Assembly (NCBI RefSeq): GCF_000375525.1
Contig: NZ_AQXC01000005.1
Span: forward strand, 19,787 to 83,786
Direction of reading: 5' to 3'
Source of the DNA: Corynebacterium propinquum DSM 44285
GTDB lineage: Bacteria > Actinomycetota > Actinomycetes > Mycobacteriales > Mycobacteriaceae
DNA: 64,000 nucleotides
The notes under the pieces were generated by a model. It worked only from the letters and a program-made list of their open reading frames with translations, made no database searches and was not told the origin of the DNA. The stretch's first letter is position 1. Each line of letters starts with the position of its first letter. Position numbers and translations under genes: made by a program. Shown here one piece after another: positions 26,517 to 35,142 of this stretch.

Positions 26517-27177
26517 CGTCCTTTTCCATAGTGATTACAGAATCAACGAAGCTTTCGACGACTGGATCGTGTGACACCATGAGAACGCCTGTTCCCTCGT
26601 GCACCGCATCGTCAACGACACGGAATAAGCTGTCCCGCGAGTCGCTATCTAATGCACTGCTCGGCTCGTCAAGTAGAAGTAATTTAGGTTGTCGTATGAG
26701 TCCACCAGTGATCATGACTCTCTGTAATTGACCCTTTGAGAGTTCATTCAGCATCTGGTTTACAGTGTGCTCTACACCTAACGATTCAAGAATTCCGACA
26801 TAGAATCCTGAATTCACCTTTTTCTTGCAGATTTGTAGATTGAATTCTAAATATTCTTTTACCGTAAGGCCTGGGAAAGCTACTAATTCTTGGCCAACGT
26901 AGGAAATATCGCTTCGGAGTAATTTCTGGCGAGTCGATACTGAGGTCTTAGATATGTTGAACTCGTCAAGTAGCACTACGTTTCCTTCATGGAGGGGGTG
27001 TAAGCCTACGATTGCGTTCAGGAATGTGGTCTTTCCGCATCCAGAAGAACCTGACAATAATGCTTTTTGCCCGTGAGTAAGCTCAAAATCTAGTGGTAAC
27101 GCTAGAGGGGAGCTATGCCTTGGGGTCGCCTTAACCGCAACTGCTTGAACTTCGAGTACGGGGTTAACGGTTCTCAC
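26500..27177 (-). CDS. ABC transporter ATP-binding protein of the inserted module
   Basis: 225 residues from a GTG at 27177. Walker A GSSGCGKTTF, Q-loop SYVGQELVAFPGLTVKEYLEF, signature LSKGQLQRVMITGG, Walker B PKLLLLDEPSSALDSDS, switch His VMVSHDPVVES. Shorter than most members but complete. A TATAAT sits upstream on the minus strand. No two-component gene accompanies it, unlike its neighbours. Substrate unknown; the FtsX-like partner suggests peptide or envelope stress. Confidence 0.82.
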   Translation of the reverse strand: MRTVNPVLEVQAVAVKATPRHSSPLALPLDFELTHGQKALLSGSSGCGKTTFLNAIVGLHPLHEGNVVLLDEFNISKTSVSTRQKLLRSDISYVGQELVAFPGLTVKEYLEFNLQICKKKVNSGFYVGILESLGVEHTVNQMLNELSKGQLQRVMITGGLIRQPKLLLLDEPSSALDSDSRDSLFRVVDDAVHEGTGVLMVSHDPVVESFVDSVITMEKDDANHE

Positions 27178-27281
27178 GGAAATGACTTTCTAATAGAGGA
27201 AGGAAAATAATCAGAGGGCTGTAGCTGAAACTGTCTGATAACCTCCGAAATGAGGGGTGGACAAGATACATGACAACCCGG

Positions 27282-27310
27282 ATTATACGTAAACCTCTTT
27301 TAAAGTAACA
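27282..27310 (-). promoter_or_regulatory. Candidate promoter of the inserted ABC pair
   Basis: On the minus strand a TATAAT (27287-27282) with an upstream TGTTAC-like hexamer about 17 bases away, about 105 bases before the GTG start. The -35 match is poor. Confidence 0.35.
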
Positions 27311-27412
27311 CAGATTATGTTACCCCGAAAGATGCAGTAGATCACTCATCTGTCTCAATCTCAGTTCGGCGGAGGGGGGGTCCTATACAACAAGTTGATT
27401 CATTCTCTGTCT

Positions 27413-27468
27413 TGGAATCGCGCACCGCCGCCGTCACCGCTGCCCGAGATCGTCGATTAATTTAGACT
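27413..27468 (+). repeat. 56-bp direct duplication, right copy
   Basis: Second copy of the response-regulator 3' end with one base difference. Here it is non-coding and runs directly into the start region of the flavoprotein gene, as the original junction presumably did before the insertion. Confidence 0.9.
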
Positions 27469-27474
27469 TGCAAT

Positions 27475-29196
27475 ATGACTTACACAACACCCAAGACATC
27501 GTCGCAAAGTGGCCCAACAAAGACATCCACAGACTCGTCCACCGCCCCCATCGTCATCGTCGGCTCCGGCCTGGCGGGCATGGTTGCAGCCTACGAGGCA
27601 TTACAGGGCGGGAAACAGGTCGTGATCCTCGACCAAGAAAACCGCAATAACCTGGGTGGCCAAGCCTTTTGGTCGCTGGGTGGTTTGTTTTACGTGGGAA
27701 GCCCGGAGCAAAAATTGATGCGGGTGAGCGATTCTTATGAGCTTGCCTGGCGCGATTGGGAAAACAGTGCGGATTACGACGACGCACCCCATGATCGCTG
27801 GCCGAAGGCCTGGGGCCAGGCATACGTGCAGTTCGCGGCCGGTGAAAAGCGAGATTATTTAAAAAAGCTGGGGCTCAATGTCTTGCCGACGATCGGCTGG
27901 GCCGAGCGCGGTAGCGGCGATGCCAGCGGCCACGGCAATTCCGTTCCACGATTCCACCTCACCTGGGGCACCGGCCCGGAAGTGGTACGGGTTTTCCGCG
28001 AACCACTCGAACGGGCAGAAGCAACCGGACAACTCACCTGGCGCTTCCGCCACCGCGTGGAAGGCCTGCTACAAGACGAGTCCGGCCGAGTCACCGGTGT
28101 CCGTGGAGTGGAATTAGCAGCCGATGATGCACTACCCCGTGGCCAGGCCTCAAGCAGAAAAGCCGTGCGCGAATTTCAACTGAATGCAGCATCCGTGGTC
28201 ATCGCCACCGGCGGTATCGGAGGCAATCTAGCAAAAGTACGCGCCAGCTGGCCAAGCGATCGCTGGGGCCCGTGTCCCGACGATCTAGTAGCTGGCGTTC
28301 CGGCGCACGTGGACGGCAGCGGCATCGACGTCGCCAAGCACGCCGGCGCAAACCTAGTGAATACGGACAGAATGTGGCACTACCCAGAGGGAATGCACAA
28401 CTGGGACAGCATCTGGCCGCACCATGGCATCCGCATTATTCCCGGGCCGTCGTCGTTGTGGCTGGATGCTACCGGCACCCGCTTGCCGACGAACATTTTT
28501 CCCGGCTCCGATAACCTCGCAGCATTGAGTCATATTGGTAAAACAGGCCACGGCTATTCCTGGTTCTTGTTGAACTCCACCGTCGCGGATAAAGAATTCA
28601 TCTTTTCTGGTTCCGAACAAAACCCAGACTTAACGGAGAAAACAATCCGGCAACTGGCCAGCAAGCTTGGGCCAAAAACGCACCCGGCCGTGCAGGCTTT
28701 CAAAGACCATGGTGTGGATTGGGTGATCGCCGATAACCTCGATGAGTTAACCGCAAAAATGGCCGCGCTTGCCGACGACGGCCTGCTGGACCGCGAGCGT
28801 GTCGCACGCACCGTCGCTGATCGGGATTCCCAGCTGGATAACCCGTTTTCCAAAGATGCCCAGGTGAATTATTTGCGCACGGCCCGGAAATTTCTGGGCG
28901 ATAAGATCGTGCGCGCTGCCGCACCGCACAAACTCGCAGATGCGAAACATGGGCCGCTCATTGCTGTACGGCTGCAGGTATTAACCCGCAAAACACTAGG
29001 CGGGCTAGAAACAGACCTTTCCGGGCGCTGCCTCGATTCAGACGGTAATATCATCCCTGGCTTGTTTGCCTGCGGGGAGGCAGCTGGTTTCGGCGGTGGC
29101 GGCATGCACGGGAAGAATGCGCTGGAAGGCACCTTCTTAGGCGGCTGCATCCATTCCGGCAAACGCGTGGGAGAAGCGCTCGCTATAGACAAATAA
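27475..29196 (+). CDS. FAD-binding dehydrogenase (KstD/fumarate-reductase-like)
   Basis: 573 residues. The N-terminal Rossmann motif is IVIVGSGLAGMVAAYEAL, a second FAD contact is NNLGGQAFWSLGGLF, VVIATGGIGGN lies mid-protein, and the C-terminal motif is FACGEAAGFGGGGMHGKNAL. This is the FAD_binding_2 fold of 3-ketosteroid dehydrogenases and fumarate reductases, in the branch annotated simply as FAD-binding dehydrogenase; the substrate is not predictable. No signal peptide, so cytoplasmic. No good ribosome site is visible before the ATG. A long stem-loop follows the stop. Confidence 0.82.
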   Translation: MTYTTPKTSSQSGPTKTSTDSSTAPIVIVGSGLAGMVAAYEALQGGKQVVILDQENRNNLGGQAFWSLGGLFYVGSPEQKLMRVSDSYELAWRDWENSADYDDAPHDRWPKAWGQAYVQFAAGEKRDYLKKLGLNVLPTIGWAERGSGDASGHGNSVPRFHLTWGTGPEVVRVFREPLERAEATGQLTWRFRHRVEGLLQDESGRVTGVRGVELAADDALPRGQASSRKAVREFQLNAASVVIATGGIGGNLAKVRASWPSDRWGPCPDDLVAGVPAHVDGSGIDVAKHAGANLVNTDRMWHYPEGMHNWDSIWPHHGIRIIPGPSSLWLDATGTRLPTNIFPGSDNLAALSHIGKTGHGYSWFLLNSTVADKEFIFSGSEQNPDLTEKTIRQLASKLGPKTHPAVQAFKDHGVDWVIADNLDELTAKMAALADDGLLDRERVARTVADRDSQLDNPFSKDAQVNYLRTARKFLGDKIVRAAAPHKLADAKHGPLIAVRLQVLTRKTLGGLETDLSGRCLDSDGNIIPGLFACGEAAGFGGGGMHGKNALEGTFLGGCIHSGKRVGEALAIDK

Positions 29197-29233
29197 CCTG
29201 CTCCTGGGCAAAACGGTGCCCTTGGAGCAGGTT
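29195..29233 (+). terminator. Hairpin after the flavoprotein gene
   Basis: AACCTGCTCC...GGAGCAGGTT with an additional GGGC/GCCC inner stem encloses a short loop, starting inside the stop codon. No T tract follows, so it may be a processing hairpin or act bidirectionally. Confidence 0.5.
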
Positions 29234-29260
29234 AGCGCGGGCTTGTCAGAGCCCTGTTGA

Positions 29261-29281
29261 AGCGCTGGTTATTTCAGCGCT
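29261..29281 (-). terminator. Hairpin after the DJ-1/Hsp31 gene
   Basis: AGCGCTG / CAGCGCT with a 7-base loop, 4 bases beyond the stop of the minus-strand gene at 29286. No long T run. Confidence 0.45.
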
Positions 29282-29285
29282 CATA

Positions 29286-29963
29286 TTAAAAGTCGCGCAG
29301 GATGCGCTGTGCCAGAGGCTCAGACGATGCTGGGTTCTGACCGGTGTAAAGGTTGCGATCTACTTCGACGTACGGCTGCATCGGATCGGTCTGCTTAAAA
29401 TCAGCACCGAGTTCACGCAAACGAGTCTCAACTACCCATTTGGCAGCTGCGATGGTCTCCTCGCCTTCTTCGGCGTTGGTAAAGCCAGTCATGGTATAGC
29501 CCTTCAGCGGCCAGTTGTCATTGTCCATTGCGAGCAAAGCAGCTGGAGCGTGGCATACCAGGGAAAGCGCACGACCGGATTCAATACGGTTCTGCAGCAG
29601 TTTGGCGGAATCCTGGTCATAAGCCAAGTCTTCCATTGGACCGTGGCCACCAGGGTAAAAGACGAGGTCATAGTCAGCCTCGTTAACATCAGCCAGATTA
29701 AGCGGGTTGTTCAGCTCCGAGTCGATTTCTCCGAGGTAGTTCTCGTATTCCGCGCGCTCGCTGTCGGACAGGACATCGAGGCTGTACTGGTCTACTACTG
29801 GAGCCTTTGCATTCGGCGTCGCGAAGTCAATGTTCCATCCAGCGTTTTTGAATACGCGGTGTGGAGCAATCAGTTCTTCGGCCCAGTAACCGGTAGGGCG
29901 GGCGCTGCCGTCGGCCAGCGTCCATTTATCTGCGGCAGTAACTACGAATAGTGCGGAAGGCAT
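29286..29963 (-). CDS. DJ-1/PfpI superfamily protein, Hsp31/glyoxalase III-like
   Basis: 225 residues. Nucleophilic Cys in the elbow SLVCHAPAALLA, the conserved acidic region PGGHGPMEDLAYD, and the N-terminal PSALFVVTAADKWTL pattern mark the class I Hsp31-like branch, often a glutathione-independent glyoxalase III or a protein deglycase. A perfect AAGGAGG lies before the ATG. It would protect against methylglyoxal or misfolding stress in the cytoplasm. The substrate is not demonstrated by sequence alone. Confidence 0.85.
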   Translation of the reverse strand: MPSALFVVTAADKWTLADGSARPTGYWAEELIAPHRVFKNAGWNIDFATPNAKAPVVDQYSLDVLSDSERAEYENYLGEIDSELNNPLNLADVNEADYDLVFYPGGHGPMEDLAYDQDSAKLLQNRIESGRALSLVCHAPAALLAMDNDNWPLKGYTMTGFTNAEEGEETIAAAKWVVETRLRELGADFKQTDPMQPYVEVDRNLYTGQNPASSEPLAQRILRDF

Positions 29964-30437
29964 AACTTCCTCCTTATATATAGGTGAGCTATCTAATGTT
30001 CTTCAGATGTGTTGTCCCCCGGAAGTGCGTTGCACCCGGAAGGACAACGACACCAAGAATACGCCTCAATGGATCTTCGTTGGCGAGATTTTTCTTCATG
30101 AGTCTTACGGCAGAGGCAGAAAAACGCCGCTATTTCGGGTCGGAAATTCTTATTTCCGAGTATAGTCCCGCTGTTCAAAGCGGTATAGAGAGAAATCACG
30201 ATATGCGTGAAGCCCAATAACTGCAACCCTGAGAAAAAAGATGATTTGTCAACTATTTCACATTCTTGGAGAGGCAATTAGTGGCGAAGTATGTCGTTTA
30301 ACCCCGATTTCCGGTCTATTTCGCTGCCTGAGAACCAGACCTTAGGCAGTTAATGACATCGCGCTGGGGCCCAGCGCCCTGTTTAGCTTTTATTCACGCC
30401 CGCGCCACTCAATTCATTTGAGATGTACGTTAAAAAC
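29964..30437. other. Intergenic stretch of about 470 bases
   Basis: Contains the promoter side of the DJ-1 gene (TATATA about 20 bases before its ATG). A minus-strand open frame of 94 codons crosses it, but it has no ribosome site and a non-protein-like composition. No RNA gene was recognised. Confidence 0.45.
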
Positions 30438-30740
30438 ATGGAAACAAAATCAATGACCGTCAGCCAATTTCGTCAATCCCAAAGCCAAATCCTTGCGGAA
30501 GCACAACATATGCCTATCACCATCACCAGCCAGCAAAGCCGCGCCCGCGCCGTAGTCGTCTCCCCCTCATTTTATGCTCGCGCTGTTGCAGCATTAGAAG
30601 ATCAAGAAGACATCCATGCTGCCGAAATCGCCCGAGAAGAAGCTGAAGAAATCTCACATGATGAGCTCAAAGAAGCTCTCGGACTTACCGAAACCAGCGC
30701 TTCTTCATGCACAGGCAACGAAAGGAATTGGACGAATTAG
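30438..30740 (+). CDS. Orphan Phd/YefM-type antitoxin
   Basis: About 100 residues (METKSMTVSQFRQSQSQIL); an ATG at 30423 is also in frame. The N-terminal fold MTVSQFRQSQSQILAEAQ, then PITITSQQSRARAVVVSPSFY, is the DNA-binding Phd/YefM domain; the acidic C-terminal part (EDIHAAEIAREEAEEISHDE) would bind a toxin. No RelE/ParE/Doc/YoeB-type toxin follows: 36 bases later a lipoprotein gene starts. The last 17 residues (ETSASSCTGNERNWTN) look unlike normal antitoxin ends, so a frameshift or deletion may have removed the toxin. Confidence 0.75.
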   Translation: METKSMTVSQFRQSQSQILAEAQHMPITITSQQSRARAVVVSPSFYARAVAALEDQEDIHAAEIAREEAEEISHDELKEALGLTETSASSCTGNERNWTN

Positions 30741-30776
30741 CGTTTTTATAACGGGATTCACAGTAACCTTGTATCT

Positions 30777-31211
30777 ATGAGGTTACAGACAGTTTTTATC
30801 CCGACGGCAGTAGCATTTTCTGTGTTATCGGCGTGCTCCACAGCCGAGAGCGAACCTCCGACGTCTCAAACGCAGATTCCAGTCACCACGTCCCCAACAT
30901 CACCGGCCACGGCAACACAGCACCAAGAAGCACCTGACTCCCCTGACGCCGAGCACAACGGTAAACCCACTGCACCAGTTCACAATGACCACGGAATGTT
31001 CACCGTAAAATGCCAGGTAGCAAAAATTGAATCAGATCATGGCATCGTCGGATACGTATACGGAAACCATAAAACCAGCATCCCCATCGCTGAGCAGGAT
31101 GCCGAGCAGTTCATCCCGAAATTCGGCCCGGGAAACGAGAAGCAAAATTGCAGCACGGTCGAAAAATATCTTCCTAGTGGAGCCTATGATCTGCATGACC
31201 AGGTGTTCTAA
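30777..31211 (+). CDS. Small lipoprotein, hypothetical
   Basis: 144 residues. N-terminal signal MRLQTVFIPTAVAFSVLSAC with lipobox LSAC, lipid-attached Cys at about 20, then a Thr/Pro/Ser-rich tether (about 25-75) and a small C-terminal domain with two Cys (VKCQVAKIES and KQNCSTVEKYL) that may form a disulfide. Exported and anchored in the outer leaflet of the cytoplasmic membrane. Function unknown. It ends 9 bases before the uroporphyrinogen methyltransferase. Confidence 0.75.
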   Translation: MRLQTVFIPTAVAFSVLSACSTAESEPPTSQTQIPVTTSPTSPATATQHQEAPDSPDAEHNGKPTAPVHNDHGMFTVKCQVAKIESDHGIVGYVYGNHKTSIPIAEQDAEQFIPKFGPGNEKQNCSTVEKYLPSGAYDLHDQVF

Positions 31212-31220
31212 ACTAGCTGC

Positions 31221-32036
31221 ATGACTACTCCAGATTCCGGCCCAGATTCTGTCGCTGCCGATGCCGCTTCCGCTGCCGCCGCTGGCTCAGCCGAGAATTT
31301 GCACCCAGTCAAGTTGATTGGTGGCGGCCCCGGCGCGTGGGATCTCATCACGCTCCGCGGCCAAGCCGCACTCCACGAGGCTGATGTCATCGTCGCAGAC
31401 CACCTGGGCCCCGCCCCGTTTCTGGATCGATTGTGCGATATTTCCAGCAAAAAGCTTGTCGACGCTTCCAAGCTGCCGTATAAAAAACAGGTCGCCCAAG
31501 AAGAAATCAACCGCATGCTCGTCGAATACACCCAAGCCGGATACAAGGTGGTACGGCTCAAAGGCGGCGATCCGTTTGTGTTCGGGCGCGGTTTTGAAGA
31601 AATCACGGCACTCGCAGAAGCTGGGATCGCCTGCGAAGTCATTCCCGGCGTAAGTTCCGCTTATGCTGTTCCGGGGTTGGCGCACATACCTGTTACCCAG
31701 CGTGGCGTCGTGCATGCCGCCACCGTCATCAGTGGGCACCTGCCACCGGGACACGAAAAATCCCTGGTGGACTGGTCTGCACTGGCGCGCTCCGGCGCCA
31801 CGCTGTCCATCATCATGGGGGTGCGCAACGCCAGTGCAATCGCGGATGCGCTTATCGACGCTGGCCTGGCCGCAGCTACCCCCGCCGCCGTCATTCAGGA
31901 AGGAAGCCTTGCCGACGAGCGGGTGTTCCGCTGCCAGCTCGAACAGCTTGGCGCAACCATTGCAGAAAATTCGGTGGAACCACCTGCGGTGATGGTCATC
32001 GGAGATGTAGCCGGGCTGGAATCCTCTGTTCAGTAG
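31221..32036 (+). CDS. cobA: Uroporphyrinogen-III C-methyltransferase (SUMT)
   Basis: 271 residues. Makes precorrin-2 from uroporphyrinogen III using two S-adenosylmethionine, the first step towards siroheme, the cofactor of the sulfite reductase encoded in the neighbouring cluster. Motifs: VKLIGGGPGAWDLITLRG (SAM loop), VRLKGGDPFVFGRGFEE, GVSSAYAVPGLAHIPVTQRG. It is convergent with the cysZ-like gene and their ends overlap by 41 bases. The overlap makes mutual transcriptional interference possible. Confidence 0.92.
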   Translation: MTTPDSGPDSVAADAASAAAAGSAENLHPVKLIGGGPGAWDLITLRGQAALHEADVIVADHLGPAPFLDRLCDISSKKLVDASKLPYKKQVAQEEINRMLVEYTQAGYKVVRLKGGDPFVFGRGFEEITALAEAGIACEVIPGVSSAYAVPGLAHIPVTQRGVVHAATVISGHLPPGHEKSLVDWSALARSGATLSIIMGVRNASAIADALIDAGLAAATPAAVIQEGSLADERVFRCQLEQLGATIAENSVEPPAVMVIGDVAGLESSVQ

Positions 32037-32997
32037 CGTCTGGATCAGCACCCGCTGGCTCACGAGCTGCCGACTCAGCAGCCACCGGTGGCTCTGTGCG
32101 CGATTCGGTGCTAGGCGCGGCTGCGCGTTGCAAAGATTCCACCCGCATGCGTACGCGGTAACGGCGCACCCCGTGCACGGTCAACGCGATACCCACCGCC
32201 ATGATCGCTAGCTGCACCGGCCACACCGTATCCAGTGGCAGCAGGTAGCGAATATTCAATGCAATAATCGCCGACCCCACCAGCCCACCCAGGGCAACCG
32301 GGTTAATGCGGGAAATCAGCCAGGCAGCGATGGGAGCGGCAATGCTTCCGCCAATCAGCAGGGCAACAACCGCGGCGGTATGCGACACGATTTCCTCCCA
32401 CAGACCCACCACAAAACCAGCGGATGCGCCCGCGGCCACCAGAAACTCCGAGGCAGAAACCGTGCCGACGATATACCGCGGCTGTTGCCTGCCGACGCCC
32501 AGCAGCGTGGAGGTAGTCACCGGACCCCAGCCACCGCCACCGGTGGAATCCACCAGACCACCCAGAGCACCCAAGAATCCTAAAAATGGTGTGGAATATT
32601 CCGCCTTTTTTGCCAGCTTGCGCTTCGTGCGCCCTTGGCTAAATCGCCACACCAGGTTTGCCCCGATGGCCACCAGCACGACTGCGGTAATCGGCTGCGC
32701 CTTATCCAGTGGCAAATTGGATAAAAACATTGCGCCGACAAACCCGGCGAGTGCCCCGGGAAATCCCAGCCGTGCCACCACGGACCAATCCACGTTGCCA
32801 AACCGCCAGTGGCTAAAACCTGAAACCGCGGTGGTTCCAAGTTCTGCCACGTGCACCACGGCCGAAGCTTGCGCAGCACCCAAACCAGCGAGGCCCAGGA
32901 GGATCGTTGTTGAGGTCACTCCGAAACCCATGCCGATGCCGCCGTCGACAAGCTGCGCGGCGAAACCAGCCAGGGCAATAAAAATTAAACCTCTCAT
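31996..32997 (-). CDS. cysZ: TauE/SafE-type sulfur-anion transporter, CysZ-like
   Basis: 333 residues, start at the ATG of MRGLIFIALAGFAAQ with GAGGAAAATC upstream. About eight membrane segments. The conserved TauE/SafE blocks are DGGIGMGFGVTSTTILLGLAG and LGALGGLVDSTGGGGWGP. In C. glutamicum a gene at this operon position (cysZ) has been assigned to sulfate uptake; whether this protein imports sulfate or exports sulfite is open. A polar Pro/Arg-rich C-terminal tail lies over the convergent cobA end. Last gene of the cys operon. Confidence 0.82.
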   Translation of the reverse strand: MRGLIFIALAGFAAQLVDGGIGMGFGVTSTTILLGLAGLGAAQASAVVHVAELGTTAVSGFSHWRFGNVDWSVVARLGFPGALAGFVGAMFLSNLPLDKAQPITAVVLVAIGANLVWRFSQGRTKRKLAKKAEYSTPFLGFLGALGGLVDSTGGGGWGPVTTSTLLGVGRQQPRYIVGTVSASEFLVAAGASAGFVVGLWEEIVSHTAAVVALLIGGSIAAPIAAWLISRINPVALGGLVGSAIIALNIRYLLPLDTVWPVQLAIMAVGIALTVHGVRRYRVRMRVESLQRAAAPSTESRTEPPVAAESAAREPAGADPDATEQRIPARLHLR

Positions 32998-33005
32998 GAT
33001 TTTCC

Positions 33006-33809
33006 TCAAATCTGCGCGGCTACTACCTCTGCAAGTGCCGTGCCTAGTGGTTGGGAATAGGTGATTCTGCGTTCTTGTTCTGCGGATTCTCCTGCTTGCG
33101 CTGCACCAGCTGGTGCTCCACCGGCTGGTGCAGCATTAATTTCTTCGGCTTGGCGATACATTCGATCCAGCAACAAGCCATGGCTGACAAACAGCGGCAC
33201 CAGGTGCATTCGCTCGTGGTGCTGGGCCAGCTCTGCCAACCGATTCGGGCCGGTGGCAAATACCACGCTGATGCCATCGGCACTGCTCTGTTCGGCATCG
33301 GGCTGATTTACGCCGGACTGATGAGCACCGGCATGGTTCACGCCGGCACGCCTTGCAGCAACACGCCTGGCGAGCTTGTCGACGCTCGCATTGGCCGCAT
33401 GATCAGAAGATCCCACCGACACCAACACCACGTGCGCCCCGGCCGGAGCGTCGCGGGCAATCACCCGGGACAACAATTCCTCCATGGCCAGGCCGGTGCC
33501 CAGCCCGTCGGCAAGTTCCACGTCCACCCCGGCGCGCTGTGCCTGCTGGCGCACCGCAGCGAGTTGTTGCGGAACATCAACTTTTTGGTGAAACCCACGC
33601 GTAAACAGCAACGGAACAATCACCAGATGCTTGTGCCCATCGGCAATCGCCTCGGCCACGGCGGTGTGCAGGTCAGGTGCGTTGAATTCCAGGTGGCTGC
33701 TGTAGCCTTCCAGCCCAGCACGGTTCGCGGCTGCTGCGCTGAGCTCATTGATCAAACCGACAGCCTGCGGGTGGCGTGAGCCGTGCGAAAGAGTAATCAG
33801 CGCAGTCAT
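33006..33809 (-). CDS. cysY: Sirohydrochlorin ferrochelatase-like protein (CbiX/SirB)
   Basis: 267 residues starting MTALITLSHGSRHPQAVG, with GGGGGAG upstream. The first CbiX half has the metal-binding His in LSHGSRH and HLVIVPLLFTRGFHQKVDVP; the second half has HLVPLFVSHGLLLDRMYRQ. Inserts iron into sirohydrochlorin to make siroheme for sulfite reductase. A low-complexity stretch around 165-190 (NHAGAHQSGVNQPDAEQSS) splits the two halves. Sits between cysN and cysZ as in C. glutamicum. Confidence 0.82.
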   Translation of the reverse strand: MTALITLSHGSRHPQAVGLINELSAAAANRAGLEGYSSHLEFNAPDLHTAVAEAIADGHKHLVIVPLLFTRGFHQKVDVPQQLAAVRQQAQRAGVDVELADGLGTGLAMEELLSRVIARDAPAGAHVVLVSVGSSDHAANASVDKLARRVAARRAGVNHAGAHQSGVNQPDAEQSSADGISVVFATGPNRLAELAQHHERMHLVPLFVSHGLLLDRMYRQAEEINAAPAGGAPAGAAQAGESAEQERRITYSQPLGTALAEVVAAQI

Positions 33810-33825
33810 TATTAGCTCTCCCCCG

Positions 33826-35142
33826 TTACTTCTGCCCAATTAATCCCGCAGCCAGCGAGTTGCCATCGTGCGGGTCTGCCAGCACGAATGCGCCCCGTTT
33901 GCCACGGGCGGCATAATCATCCACTGCGATCTCCACGGCGGTTTCTAATTCCACGGTGGCGATCTCGTTGAGCGCTAGCTGGGCTTGCGCTGACTGTGAC
34001 TCGTCCTGCGCTGACTGGTCCTGGCGAGTCTCGATGCTGGCCACGCGCGCCTTATACTTGCCGCTGTCATACAGCAGGTGCAGTTTTTGCCCCGCACGCA
34101 CGCCTTTATCGGAGAGGCCCACCAGCGTGGCAGTAAATTTCCGCGTACTGCGCGGGCTGCTACCAGCGGAAATGAAATCGCCGCGCACCAGATCAATCTC
34201 ATCAGCCAACCGCAGCACCACGGAATCACCAGAGTGTGCCTCCTGCAGCTGTCCGTCGGCAGTATCAATGCCAACGACGGTGCTGGTACGCCCGCCACTG
34301 ACGGTAACGGCATCGCCCACGGCAACTGCACCGGTGGTGACCCGCCCGGCGTACCCGCGGTAATCAGTCTGCGGCTCGCGGATGACGTATTGGATGGGGA
34401 AACGGAAATCCAGCCCGGCAGCGATATCGCTTTCCGCCGGTTGGATGGTATCGAGCAGTTCCACGATCGGCTGGCCGTCGTACCACGGTGTGTGCACAGA
34501 TCTTTCCACCACATTGTCACCAGCCAATGCGGAGATCGGCACCACGCGAGTATGACGTGGTGCCAGCGCACCAAGCTCAACTAAGGCGTCGGCAAGCTGG
34601 GCTTGGATGTCCTCGTACACGGCCTGGTCATAGCCAACCAGATCGATCTTATTCACCGCGATGATCACGTCTTGGATTCCCAGCAACGCCGCGATATGCA
34701 GGTGGCGCTTGGTTTGTTCCACCACCCCATAGCGGGCATCGATGAGCAAGATGACGACTTCCGCCGTGGACATGCCCGTGATCGTATTTCGGGTGTACTG
34801 CACGTGCCCCGGAGTATCTGCGAGGATGAAGCTGCGCTGGTCAGTGGCGAAATACCGGTAAGCGACGTCGATGGTAATGCCCTGTTCGCGTTCGGCGCGC
34901 AGGCCGTCGACAAGCAAGGAAAAATCCAGACCATCGAAGCCGCGTTTCGACGAACTCGCTGCCACGGCTTCTAGCTGGTCAGACAACACCGATTTGGTGT
35001 CGTGCAGCAAACGCCCCACGAATGTGGATTTGCCATCGTCGACCGACCCGGCGGTGCAGATGCGCAACGCTCGGCGATTGTCCAGGATGGTTGCGGTGGA
35101 TTCGGTACTTGCGGTAGTTGCGGTGGTTGCGGTGCTAGTCAT
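33826..35142 (-). CDS. cysN: Sulfate adenylyltransferase subunit 1 (GTPase)
   Basis: 438 residues. An EF-Tu-like GTPase that couples GTP hydrolysis to APS synthesis by CysD. G1 GSVDDGKSTFVGRLL, G3 DTPGHVQYTRN, G4 NKIDLVG are all visible, as well as the GITIDVAYRYF switch region. No APS kinase domain is fused at the C-terminus, which fits a pathway reducing APS directly. The ATG overlaps the cysD stop (TGATG). Confidence 0.94.
   Translation of the reverse strand: MTSTATTATTASTESTATILDNRRALRICTAGSVDDGKSTFVGRLLHDTKSVLSDQLEAVAASSSKRGFDGLDFSLLVDGLRAEREQGITIDVAYRYFATDQRSFILADTPGHVQYTRNTITGMSTAEVVILLIDARYGVVEQTKRHLHIAALLGIQDVIIAVNKIDLVGYDQAVYEDIQAQLADALVELGALAPRHTRVVPISALAGDNVVERSVHTPWYDGQPIVELLDTIQPAESDIAAGLDFRFPIQYVIREPQTDYRGYAGRVTTGAVAVGDAVTVSGGRTSTVVGIDTADGQLQEAHSGDSVVLRLADEIDLVRGDFISAGSSPRSTRKFTATLVGLSDKGVRAGQKLHLLYDSGKYKARVASIETRQDQSAQDESQSAQAQLALNEIATVELETAVEIAVDDYAARGKRGAFVLADPHDGNSLAAGLIGQK

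Noticed and set aside
27178..27280. 35-codon frame starting MYLVHPSFRR before the inserted ABC ATPase
   Set aside because: No ribosome site and it overlaps the ATPase start; likely leader sequence.
29993..30277. Minus-strand 94-codon frame between the DJ-1 gene and the antitoxin
   Set aside because: No start signal and Cys/His-rich composition without any family pattern.
30709..30753. MHRQRKELDELAFL as remaining toxin start
   Set aside because: Only 14 codons, overlapping the antitoxin, no ribosome site; mentioned as possible trace only.
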